Positions 1-6,188 of a stretch of DNA of 10,990 nt are shown here, in pieces. The stretch lies in assembly GCA_022839525.1 (NCBI GenBank), contig JALHET010000044.1:1-10990 (forward strand). Reading direction: 5' to 3'. The DNA comes from Lentisphaerota bacterium. GTDB taxonomy: Bacteria; Verrucomicrobiota; Kiritimatiellia; RFP12; UBA1067. How positions within the stretch are numbered: position 1 is the first letter of the stretch; each line of letters opens with the position of its first letter. The position numbers and the translations under genes were made by a program. The notes below the pieces were generated by a model. The model was not told the origin of the DNA and did no database searches. It saw nothing but the letters and a program-made list of their open reading frames with translations.

Positions 1-248
1 GTCGTCCGGTCTAAACAGTGCGCCAGATAGTTGACGCGCTGACGCAGCAGCATGGCGCCCCACTGGTCAGGCCGTTCCGGGATCGCGCGCTCGATCAAAA
101 GCCGCATGCCTTCGCCGACGCAGGCCACCACCTCTGCTTCCGTTTTCGGCGGCAGACCGAAATCCGCGCGCGTCAGGTTCACCGCCAACGCCAAATCCGC
201 GCGCGAATCGATCAGTGTGCCGTCCAAATCAAAAAGTGCCGTTTTCAC
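1..248 (-). CDS. HAD-superfamily phosphatase, phosphoglycolate phosphatase-like (N-terminal part, C-terminus outside window)
   Basis: About 82 codons are visible; the rest lies beyond the left edge. The protein begins M-K-T-A-L-F-D-L-D-G-T-L, which carries HAD motif I (DxDGT). Asp7 would be the phosphoryl-accepting nucleophile and Asp9 the general acid/base. The following cap-region stretch (DFGLPP, then VGEGMRLLIERAI) resembles Gph-type phosphoglycolate phosphatases, which remove 2-phosphoglycolate in the cytoplasm. The substrate is not certain, because pyrophosphatases and beta-phosphoglucomutases share this N-terminus. The start is a GTG at 248, chosen because a GGGAGA ribosome binding site (255-260) sits about 7 nt upstream and motif I follows directly. 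It lies 99 nt downstream of the radical SAM gene on the same strand, so co-transcription is possible but not shown. Confidence 0.82.
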   Translation of the reverse strand, partial: MKTALFDLDGTLIDSRADLALAVNLTRADFGLPPKTEAEVVACVGEGMRLLIERAIPERPDQWGAMLLRQRVNYLAHCLDRT

Positions 249-347
249 AATGCGTCTCCCTGCCTCACGAGGCTCTGGCAAAACACCGGGCGCGGAAAGT
301 TTTGCAAGCGCACCTCGCTTCATACGGTTTTCACGCCGACGCAAAAA

Positions 348-1541
348 TCAGCCGTACGCGCCAAACCCGAAAAACCAGTGTTTTTTCGCGAACCGGTAGA
401 GCCACGATGTTTCGGGCATCGGCGCGCCGCCGTGGTTATGGCACCCGAGCACAGGCCGTGACGCCAACTCCTCAAAGAAACGTCCTCGGCCGCTGCTGTC
501 GCACGCCCCGCAACGCTCGGCCAACGCCGCCAGTTCGGACGGGTGATCCATCAGCACGCAGCCGCGCGTCAGCCCCGGCACCGCCGCGCGGAATGCCTCC
601 AGAAACGGCGAACCCGCGACCGTTGACGCCACGTCTCCCGCCGCGCTGACACGGCAGTCGGAGCACTGCACCGGCGGGCACGGCTCCACGTCGCCGGCCG
701 CGTTGATGTGGTGGCTGATCCCCGTCGCCGCAGGGCAGAGCGCGTTGCCTTCGTGATCCCAGTACGCATCGATGATCACCGCCGACCGGCATCGCTGCCG
801 CTGCTCCAGCAGGAACTTCCGCAAGGCGCACACCTGCGCGTCGTCCAGCGCCTCGTTGAACCCCGGCTCCGGCCCCGACGGCCGGTAAATGTAATACCAG
901 ACGTAATGCGCGCCCCGCGCAACCATACCGTCGATGAACACGGGCGTCGCCACATCGGCGAAATTCGACACCGACACGCTGGTCGCCACGCCTGTGACAA
1001 GCCCGTGACGTCTGCAGCACGCCAGCGCCTCCAGCGCCTTACCGTAAGCCTGCCCGTCACCCCGCCGGTCCGCATACGATCCGGCTTCTCCCTCGATACT
1101 GATCAACGGCGAGACGTTGCCGGACTCGCGCAGCCGCCTCGCAGCAGCGTCATCGAGCAACTGGCCATTGGTGAAGAGCTGGAAATAGGAATCCCGGTGC
1201 GCCCCGAAGAAATCCGTGAGCCACGGCAACAGCAGAGGCTCGCCGCCGAGGATACCGAAAAACCGGCAGCCCTGCGCGCGGCTTCCGGTCACGACCGCAT
1301 GCAACAGCTCCGGCGGCATGTCGACCGGATCAGCGACCCCTGTGGCCCAGCACCCCTTGCACACGAGGTTACACCGCTGGGTGACGCTGATGAACACGAA
1401 CGGCGGGAAAACGACACCCCGCTTTTTGCGCCGCTCAAAACGCCGGATCGCCCTCAGATTGCCGAGCCCCGCCCCCACCGCAAACTTCCACAGCAGACGC
1501 GGCGGGATCTCGCGCAAGAGGCGTATCGGCAACGGCATCAT
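348..1541 (-). CDS. Radical SAM protein with SPASM-like C-terminal cysteine domain
   Basis: A protein of 397 aa from the ATG at 1541. A second ATG follows immediately at 1538, and an upstream in-frame ATG at 1574 lacks a good ribosome binding site, whereas an AAGGAAAG sits just ahead of 1541. The radical SAM signature CxxxCxxC is Cys57, Cys61 and Cys64, which would ligate the [4Fe-4S] cluster that reductively cleaves S-adenosylmethionine. A GGEPLLLP motif (about 99-106) matches the SAM-binding GGE. The C-terminal half has Cys269, then G-x4-Cys288, Cys293, Cys296, and later Cys328, Cys344, Cys347 and Cys367. This layout resembles SPASM/twitch auxiliary-cluster domains, which are often found in peptide-modifying or anaerobic maturase enzymes. 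The basic N-terminus (about 1-40) could be an amphipathic or membrane-associating segment. I do not recognise the substrate, and no precursor-peptide gene is obvious nearby. The upstream ferredoxin-type protein is a plausible electron donor. Confidence 0.88.
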   Translation of the reverse strand: MMPLPIRLLREIPPRLLWKFAVGAGLGNLRAIRRFERRKKRGVVFPPFVFISVTQRCNLVCKGCWATGVADPVDMPPELLHAVVTGSRAQGCRFFGILGGEPLLLPWLTDFFGAHRDSYFQLFTNGQLLDDAAARRLRESGNVSPLISIEGEAGSYADRRGDGQAYGKALEALACCRRHGLVTGVATSVSVSNFADVATPVFIDGMVARGAHYVWYYIYRPSGPEPGFNEALDDAQVCALRKFLLEQRQRCRSAVIIDAYWDHEGNALCPAATGISHHINAAGDVEPCPPVQCSDCRVSAAGDVASTVAGSPFLEAFRAAVPGLTRGCVLMDHPSELAALAERCGACDSSGRGRFFEELASRPVLGCHNHGGAPMPETSWLYRFAKKHWFFGFGAYG

Positions 1542-1641
1542 GGTTCTTTCCTTTTCAAATTCCTCTCCAATCATCCGGTGGCCCGCGACGTCCCGACACG
1601 TATCCCCACCGGAGGCCGCATGCCACCCTCCAGCGCGCCGC

Positions 1642-2349
1642 CTACAGCACGCCCGAATAGAGGATGCGGTCTTTCTCCGCCTGCCTGAATTTTTCCGGGT
1701 CGATCAATCCCTTGCGCTTGCGGCGTTCAGCCAACAGGCGCATGGGGTCGTCACCCAGCGCCTCCGCGATGATGTCCGCGTTGCGGCGTGCGGGCTCTTC
1801 GACCTCCCCGTTGAGTTCCGCCTCGGGTGAAAAGGGGAAGAGCAGCGCGCCCGTCGGGCAGAGCCGCGCGCAGGCCGGGCAACCGGTCTTGCAGTTCAGC
1901 GGTTCAGCCACACGCAGGCGCCCCTCCGACCCGGCGGCCGCGCCGGTCGCCGCATACACGGAAAACAAACAGTAGTCGTGGCACGTCCCGCATCCCGTGC
2001 AGAGATCCCGGTCGATGACGGGATACCACGGCACACCGCACTCGCGCTTGAGCGCCTCGCGGTCGAACGGCAACGCCACCCACCCGATGGTTTTTCCGTT
2101 GAGCCCGATTCCGGCGAACCGCAGCAACGCGCGCGCGGCACGCGGCCGGGAACACCCCACCACATACTCCGCGTCTCCGGAAAAACAAGCCGCCAGCGTG
2201 CCGTCGTCCGGCTCCAACGCGCGTTCGGCCAGATCGTCGAGATGGATCACGTCCCGGGGTTCTATCCCGGCGTGGACGGCCAGAAACGACGGGCCGTCCA
2301 CCAGCAGGCGGTCACGCTCGCCCAATGAAATGAAGATCACTTTTCTCAT
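1642..2349 (-). CDS. Two-cluster [4Fe-4S] ferredoxin-type protein
   Basis: A protein of 235 aa from the ATG at 2349. An in-frame TTG at 2379 would add ten residues and is less likely. Residues 117-127 hold CxxCxxCxxxC (Cys117, 120, 123, 127). Residues 153-165 hold CxxxCxxCxxxCP (Cys153, 157, 160, 164). This is the paired pattern of a bacterial 2x[4Fe-4S] ferredoxin domain, with one extra residue in the second motif. The first 110 residues are not ferredoxin. They contain a segment (about 60-75, VVGCSRPRAARALLRF) that loosely recalls the Cys-containing region of HdrA-like proteins; this resemblance is weak. The tail (about 180-235) is charged and probably helical. The gene precedes the radical SAM gene by 100 nt on the same strand, so an electron-transfer role for that enzyme is a reasonable inference. 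The protein has no signal peptide and should be cytoplasmic. Confidence 0.85.
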   Translation of the reverse strand: MRKVIFISLGERDRLLVDGPSFLAVHAGIEPRDVIHLDDLAERALEPDDGTLAACFSGDAEYVVGCSRPRAARALLRFAGIGLNGKTIGWVALPFDREALKRECGVPWYPVIDRDLCTGCGTCHDYCLFSVYAATGAAAGSEGRLRVAEPLNCKTGCPACARLCPTGALLFPFSPEAELNGEVEEPARRNADIIAEALGDDPMRLLAERRKRKGLIDPEKFRQAEKDRILYSGVL

Positions 2350-2359
2350 ACACGCCCCC

Positions 2360-2379
2360 AACGCGGGCGGAGCCCGCAA
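2360..2379 (-). repeat. Copy 1 of a 20-nt intergenic repeat
   Basis: Read on the minus strand, this is a 20-mer (TTGCRGGCTCCGCCCGCGTT, R = G here) that matches the plus strand at 4696-4715 at 19 of 20 positions. Within this copy, 2363-2377 also forms a perfect 6-bp stem with a 3-nt loop (GCGGGC-GGA-GCCCGC). It lies in the short leader just ahead of the ferredoxin-type gene. No T-tract follows on the minus strand, so it is not a standard terminator. Confidence 0.55.
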
Positions 2380-2447
2380 TCCAAGAAATCAGGAGCAAGG
2401 AGACAGAATGAACCGCGTCGAAGCGAGTCGCTGACGTCATTTTCTAC

Positions 2448-2482
2448 CTCCTGTCTTCTGCCTTCTGCCTCCTGCCTTCACG
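2448..2482. repeat. Heptanucleotide tandem repeat array (CTYCTGY)
   Basis: Units CTCCTGT, CTTCTGC, CTTCTGC and CTCCTGC run from 2448 to 2475, followed by a degenerate fifth unit CTTCACG (2476-2482). The array sits in the 175-nt gap between the MraY-like gene stop and the ferredoxin gene. On the minus strand it is purine-rich (GGAGGCAGAAGG type) and so contains Shine-Dalgarno-like sequence. Similar heptamer arrays occur in intergenic DNA of other bacteria; their function is unknown. Confidence 0.7.
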
Positions 2483-2524
2483 CAAACAGCTTGTCTTTTA
2501 TTGGCCTTACCGACCCGTAGGGCA

Positions 2525-3646
2525 TTAACGGATCTTGACCAGAATCACAAACAACAGCGGCGTCAGGAACGACTGGATCAGCACAAACCGCATCAGAACC
2601 TGCGCGTTGCTCCAGCACATGTTCTTGCGGCAGTGGTCGTGCAAAGGAAACCGTATCCTGTGGAGCGCCTTGACCAGCGGCGACTGTTTGGCGGCCGCAT
2701 CCTGCGTGAGCATATGCGGGGGGCGCACATCGAACCCGATCCGCCGGAACGCGCGCAACAGGATGAGCTTAAACAAGCCGGTGCCGCCGTTCACCAGCAC
2801 CACCGGCGAGACCACGACAATCAGAAACGGGTTCCCCGCCACCAGCACCGCCACGCCCACCAACATACCCAAGAGACGCGATCCCGCATCCCCCATCAGC
2901 ACACGGCTGGGCTCGGCGTTGTGCCACAAATACCCTGCCAGCGAACCGGCCATTGACGCCACCAGAATGGCCCAGCGCGCACCATCGGGATTATGGGGAA
3001 TCAGCAGATAGTCGGCAATCGGGCGATACCCGACCACGCCGTAAAGTAACCCGGCCAAAGCGAAAAGCGAAAGCAGCGTGAGCGAACCGGCCAGCCCGTC
3101 CACACCGTCCGAACAGTTCGTGGCGTTCATCGTGAGCCAGAGCAGCGTCGCCGCGCACAGGATGTAGAGCGTGGGTGGCACATGCAGCGTCTGCTTATAA
3201 AACGGCAGCCACACGTCCGAGCCTTGCCCCTTGAAGAGGAAATAGGCGGCCAGCAGCGCCACCACCAAATCCAGCAACCCCTTCTTGAATTCGCCCCACG
3301 GCAGGCTGCTGCGGTCGTCCAGATACCCGGTGAGCATGCTGAGATACAGGCACGCCACCACACCCAGTTCCCAGCGTCCCATCGGCACAAAAAGCGCCAA
3401 GACCGGAACCACGAGAAGCGAGATTAAAAGACCGGCGCCGGTGGGTTTCCCGGCCGACTTCATCCCTTTATCCGCAGCCAGTATTTTGCCGCGGTCGGTC
3501 GGCAGAACATGCCAGAGACGCGGCAAAAAACTCCAAACGACCAGCCCCCCCGCCAACGTGCCTGCCGCCAAAAGCATCAGGTGTGACGAGAAGAGCCGGA
3601 ACGGCCCCCAAAGCGTCGTCAGATAAGATGCAAGCCAGTACAACAT
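2525..3646 (-). CDS. mraY: Divergent MraY-family phospho-N-acetylmuramoyl-pentapeptide transferase
   Basis: A 373-aa polytopic membrane protein with roughly ten hydrophobic segments. MraY transfers phospho-MurNAc-pentapeptide from its UDP carrier to undecaprenyl phosphate, giving lipid I for peptidoglycan. Family motifs appear in order: GKPTGAG (66-72), YLDD with Asp110/Asp111, the NATNCSDGVDGLAGS block (174-188, Asp180), MGDAGS with Asp253, and RPPH (308-311). The usual HHH triad near the C-terminus is His336-Asp337-His338 here. The catalytic aspartates and Mg-binding positions look intact. The length fits MraY (about 360 aa). The start at 3646 has an AGAGGCGGGA ribosome binding site. The gene follows the homocysteine methyltransferase-like gene by 31 nt and is not in a dcw cluster as far as the window shows. 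It could instead be a second, specialised GT4 phosphoglycosyl transferase (WecA-like), but the RPPH and NATN blocks favour MraY. Confidence 0.8.
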   Translation of the reverse strand: MLYWLASYLTTLWGPFRLFSSHLMLLAAGTLAGGLVVWSFLPRLWHVLPTDRGKILAADKGMKSAGKPTGAGLLISLLVVPVLALFVPMGRWELGVVACLYLSMLTGYLDDRSSLPWGEFKKGLLDLVVALLAAYFLFKGQGSDVWLPFYKQTLHVPPTLYILCAATLLWLTMNATNCSDGVDGLAGSLTLLSLFALAGLLYGVVGYRPIADYLLIPHNPDGARWAILVASMAGSLAGYLWHNAEPSRVLMGDAGSRLLGMLVGVAVLVAGNPFLIVVVSPVVLVNGGTGLFKLILLRAFRRIGFDVRPPHMLTQDAAAKQSPLVKALHRIRFPLHDHCRKNMCWSNAQVLMRFVLIQSFLTPLLFVILVKIR

Positions 3647-3677
3647 TGCGCCATTCCCGCCTCTCGTTCATCACCCG

Positions 3678-4562
3678 TCACCGGGTCTGTTTCAGTTGAC
3701 GCGCCATCGCCGCGATGTGCGCGGGTGTGGTTCCGCAGCACCCTCCCAGAATCGACGCGCCCGCCACGGCCAGCCGGCCAGCCTTGGAGGCCATCTCTTC
3801 CGGCGACTCGGGAAAAACCGTCTCGCCGTTCACCAGCACCGGCATGCCCGCATTGGGCATCGCAATCAGCGGTGCCTGCGTCACCGCACGCAGACGCGCG
3901 ATGATGCCGACCATGTGATCCGAGCCGGTGCCGCAGTTCGCGCCGATGATCTGCGCACCCGCGGCCAACGCCTGAACAGCGAACTGCTCAGGCGTCACCC
4001 CCATCATGGAAGCGTAGCTGCCGTCCGGCTGCGGATCGAACGTAAAACTCGCAAGGCAGGTGAGGCCGGTGTTCTCGCGCACCGCGCGTACCGCCACACA
4101 GCACTCCTCGATCGCCATCATCGTCTCAACGATCACGGCGTCCGCGCCCCCCTCCTCGAACGCGCGGGCCTGCGCCGCGAACGCGTCGTAAAACGCCTGC
4201 TCCGTCTCGTCGCCATACGGCTCCATGAACGCGCCCGTCGGCCCAAGGCTGGCCATCACATACTGCGAGTCCCCGGCGACCTCCCGCGCCAGCGCCGCTC
4301 CCGCACGGTTGATGGCCATGACCTCACCCTCCAAGCCGTAATGCGCAAGTTTGTAGCGGTTGCCGCCAAACGTGTTGGTTTCGACAATCGCGCTGCCCGC
4401 ATCGCGGTACGCCTGATGCACCGACCGGACGAGTTCAGGCTTTTCAAGGCACCATTTCTCCGGGCACTCGCCCGGCGCGAGGCCGAGCGCATGAAGCTGC
4501 GTGCCCATCCCGCCGTCACACACGAGGCGTTCACGCTTGACCCGTTCTTCAAGACGTTCCAT
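3678..4562 (-). CDS. Homocysteine S-methyltransferase family protein (MetH N-terminal domain type)
   Basis: A 294-aa single-domain protein of the Pfam S-methyl_trans (BHMT/MetH-N) fold, a cytoplasmic TIM barrel that methylates homocysteine to methionine using a bound zinc. The zinc ligands are visible: Cys210 in GANCGTG, and Cys275-Cys276 in GGCCGTTPAHI. The N-terminal LVCDGGMGTQL segment and ETNTFGGNR are further family motifs. The start at 4562 (ATG) is preferred over an in-frame GTG at 4580 because AGAGGAA lies 6-7 nt upstream of it. The other MetH modules (folate-, cobalamin- and activation domains) are not in the window. The protein is therefore either one part of a split methionine synthase or a corrinoid-linked or SAM/SMM-type methyltransferase. 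The homocysteine role is well supported by the family; the methyl donor is unknown. The MraY-like gene follows 31 nt downstream, suggesting one transcript. Confidence 0.85.
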   Translation of the reverse strand: MERLEERVKRERLVCDGGMGTQLHALGLAPGECPEKWCLEKPELVRSVHQAYRDAGSAIVETNTFGGNRYKLAHYGLEGEVMAINRAGAALAREVAGDSQYVMASLGPTGAFMEPYGDETEQAFYDAFAAQARAFEEGGADAVIVETMMAIEECCVAVRAVRENTGLTCLASFTFDPQPDGSYASMMGVTPEQFAVQALAAGAQIIGANCGTGSDHMVGIIARLRAVTQAPLIAMPNAGMPVLVNGETVFPESPEEMASKAGRLAVAGASILGGCCGTTPAHIAAMARQLKQTR

Positions 4563-4611
4563 CACGATTCCTCTTTTCACAATCAGGGGGGCATAGTGCC
4601 TTGTTGTTGCA

Positions 4612-4685
4612 CCACGAAGGCACGAAAGGCACGAAGTTTTTTAATGACTCGTCCCCTCTTCGTGTCCTGCGTGACTTCGCGGTGA
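4612..4685. repeat. Imperfect inverted repeat built from CACGAAGG-like units
   Basis: The left arm (4612-4636) contains three consecutive CACGAAGG-like units of 8-9 nt. The right arm (4658-4685) is its reverse complement: 21 of 26 aligned positions match, around a loop of 21 nt. The element lies between the methyltransferase-like gene and the HU terminator, where no gene is seen. CACGAAGG-type inverted repeats occur in intergenic DNA of many unrelated bacterial genomes, so this is probably one copy of a dispersed family. Confidence 0.75.
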
Positions 4686-4695
4686 GAATTTTGTG

Positions 4696-4715
4696 TTGCA
4701 GGCTCCGCCCGCGTT
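4696..4715 (+). repeat. Copy 2 of the 20-nt intergenic repeat
   Basis: This plus-strand 20-mer matches the minus strand of 2360-2379 at 19 of 20 positions; the one difference is A for G at the fifth base. It lies 11 nt beyond the CACGAAGG inverted repeat. Both copies are intergenic and in opposite orientation. The function is unknown. Confidence 0.55.
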
Positions 4716-4767
4716 AGATGAAAGAAGGATAGCAAAAACCCGCTGGCCGGTTAAAGCCGCAATCAAC

Positions 4768-4798
4768 AAAAAAGGGCGCCGCACAACGTGCGGCACCC
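4768..4798 (-). terminator. Rho-independent terminator of the HU gene
   Basis: Read on the minus strand, an 11-bp stem (4798-4788 paired with 4784-4774, one G-U pair) closes a 3-nt loop and is followed by six T residues (4773-4768). It lies 25 nt after the HU stop codon. This is a canonical intrinsic terminator. Confidence 0.93.
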
Positions 4799-4823
4799 TA
4801 AAAAGAGATCACAGTCCCAACAA

Positions 4824-5123
4824 TTACTTGCCGAGCACTGCGTCTTTGGCGGCTTTCGCCAGACGGAATTTCGCGACCGTCTTCGCCGGAATCTTGATCT
4901 CCGCGCCAGTGGCGGGATTGCGGCCCTTACGAGCGGCGCGCTTGACCTTGATCAGTTTGCCGAGACCCGGGAGCATGATGCCCTTGGGCTCTTTAGCGCC
5001 AGCGTAGGCGATGTTCAACAGCGTCTCATAAACGACTCCCGCCTGCTTCTTGCTGATATCAGCAGCAGCGGCGAGAGCAGCCATGATTTCGCTTTTCGTC
5101 TTGGGCGTTGCCTTTTTAGCCAT
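4824..5123 (-). CDS. HU/IHF-family histone-like DNA-binding protein
   Basis: A 99-aa basic protein. The N-terminal part (MAKKATPKTKSEIMAAL, about 1-20, then a second helix rich in Ala/Ile) forms the dimerising helices. The core has LPGLGKLIKVKRAARKGRNPATG, whose RNPATG is the conserved tip of the DNA-gripping beta arm, followed by AEIKIPAKTVAKFRLAKAAKDAVL, the typical C-terminal signature. HU proteins bend and compact DNA in the nucleoid and assist replication, recombination and transcription. The start at 5123 is fixed by a strong AAGGAGT ribosome binding site just upstream; an in-frame ATG at 5159 has no such signal. The length is slightly above the usual 90 aa because of a short Lys-rich N-terminal extension. 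The gene is monocistronic, with its own terminator (4768-4798) and a candidate promoter. HU versus IHF subunit cannot be decided from the sequence. Confidence 0.95.
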   Translation of the reverse strand: MAKKATPKTKSEIMAALAAAADISKKQAGVVYETLLNIAYAGAKEPKGIMLPGLGKLIKVKRAARKGRNPATGAEIKIPAKTVAKFRLAKAAKDAVLGK

Positions 5124-5169
5124 AAGTATACTCCTTTTTTTGCGCGGGACGATACCCACAACGCTTTAC

Positions 5170-5197
5170 AACATAGTCGATTTTCCCTAAGAAGCAA
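5170..5197 (-). promoter_or_regulatory. Candidate sigma-70-type promoter for the HU gene
   Basis: On the minus strand, TTGCTT (5197-5192) and TATGTT (5175-5170) are separated by 16 nt. This would place transcription start near 5163, about 40 nt ahead of the HU ATG. An A/T-rich tract directly upstream (5201-5229) could act as an UP-type element. The match is by eye only. Confidence 0.35.
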
Positions 5198-5208
5198 CAC
5201 CAAAAACT

Positions 5209-5229
5209 AAAAAAAACCAAGTTTTTTTT
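5209..5229. terminator. Perfect 21-bp A8/T8 palindrome, possible bidirectional terminator
   Basis: Eight A, then C, a 3-nt loop, G and eight T form a perfect 9-bp stem readable on both strands. It lies 55 nt beyond the xerD stop codon and upstream of the HU promoter. It may end the lipoprotein-xerD transcript. The single C-G pair makes the hairpin weak, so a role as curved or UP-element DNA is the alternative. Confidence 0.45.
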
Positions 5230-5284
5230 CGTGCTCCTTCCTTGCGTGGGGCTTTCACGACGCTTACGCGGCTTCGGGGTTCGC

Positions 5285-6178
5285 TCAATGGCGCGGATGG
5301 AATTGCGCGTGTGTGCGCGTCACCCGGCCCTCGTCCACATGGGTGTAAATCTGCGTGGTCGCGATGTCCGCATGGCCGAGCATCTCCTGAATCGCGCGGA
5401 CCTGCGCGCCACGCGCCAACAGGTGGGTGGCGAAGCAGTGACGCAACACATGCGGCGAAACTGCGGTGCCGATTCCTGCGGCCTGAGCCCGTTTCACCAG
5501 CAACGCGAATACCCCTTGCCGCGTAAACGGCCTGCCCAGCCGGGTCAAAAACACATGCCTCTCGCTCCCGTCCCCGCGCGCATACTTTGGGCGCGCCTCA
5601 GCCAGATAGCGCTCAAAACGGCGGCACGCTTCCTCGCCCAGTGGAATCAGCCGCTGCTTGTCGCCCTTTCCCACACAGCTCACCACGCCGTCCCCAATCC
5701 GGACATCGTCAATGCGCAAAGCGGTCAGTTCCGAAACCCTCAGCCCGCATGCGTAAAGGAATTCCAACATGCACCGGTCCCGCACGTCCATGGCCGTTGT
5801 CCCCGAAACGGAACCAAGCAGTGCGGCGACCTCCGGCTCCGTCAGCGTATGCGGCAACCCCCGCCCTTTCGCGGGCGCAGACATCACTTCCGCGACATTG
5901 TCCGGCACGTACCCCTCCGCGCAGAGAAAGGCGAAGAAGACTTTGATGGCGATCAGCCTCCGCGCCCGGGTCGTCACGCGACGGCCTTGCCGGCGCTGTT
6001 CGTCAAGAAACGCTTGGACGTGCCCGCGCGTAACCTGTTGGAAACCGTCGACTCCCCCGGCTTTCTCCAAAAAAACGACGAACAACTCCAAATCTTTCCC
6101 GTAAGCGGCACGGGTGTTGTCGGAAAGGCCGCGTTCGCAGGCGATGTGATCAAGGAACTGTGCGACCAGCCCACGCAT
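5285..6178 (-). CDS. xerD: XerC/XerD-type site-specific tyrosine recombinase
   Basis: A 297-aa protein with the N-terminal SAM-like core-binding domain (about 1-85) and the C-terminal tyrosine-recombinase catalytic domain (about 105-290). The full active-site set is visible: Arg147 (CGLRVSEL), Lys171 (GKGDK), His243 and Arg246 (SPHVLRHCFATHLL), His269 (LGHADI) and the nucleophile Tyr278 (TQIYTHV). Length and spacing of these residues match E. coli XerD closely, which is why XerD is preferred to XerC, although the split is not always clean outside Proteobacteria. With its partner the enzyme resolves chromosome dimers at dif during division; some mobile elements also use it. The start is the ATG at 6178, with AGCGGGA upstream, only 10 nt after the lipoprotein stop codon, so the two genes are translationally close and almost certainly co-transcribed. 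No integron or phage features are seen nearby. Confidence 0.92.
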   Translation of the reverse strand: MRGLVAQFLDHIACERGLSDNTRAAYGKDLELFVVFLEKAGGVDGFQQVTRGHVQAFLDEQRRQGRRVTTRARRLIAIKVFFAFLCAEGYVPDNVAEVMSAPAKGRGLPHTLTEPEVAALLGSVSGTTAMDVRDRCMLEFLYACGLRVSELTALRIDDVRIGDGVVSCVGKGDKQRLIPLGEEACRRFERYLAEARPKYARGDGSERHVFLTRLGRPFTRQGVFALLVKRAQAAGIGTAVSPHVLRHCFATHLLARGAQVRAIQEMLGHADIATTQIYTHVDEGRVTRTHAQFHPRH

Positions 6179-6188
6179 GGCATCCCGC

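Noticed and set aside
262..273. GCCTC-AC-GAGGC palindrome near the HAD start
   Set aside because: Only a 5-bp stem with a 2-nt loop and no T-tract; a stem this short is expected by chance in GC-rich DNA.
708..1688. Long plus-strand open frame (326 codons) opposite the radical SAM gene
   Set aside because: Arg/Pro/His-rich translation typical of the antisense of a GC-rich gene; no ribosome binding site or family motif, while the opposite strand has a complete radical SAM protein.
2448..2482. Possible CRISPR array
   Set aside because: Units are 7 nt with no spacers and no cas genes are present; it is a simple tandem repeat.
3696..4685. Plus-strand open frame of 329 codons opposite the methyltransferase gene
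   Set aside because: Antisense shadow with low-complexity Arg/His content; it also runs through the CACGAAGG repeat.
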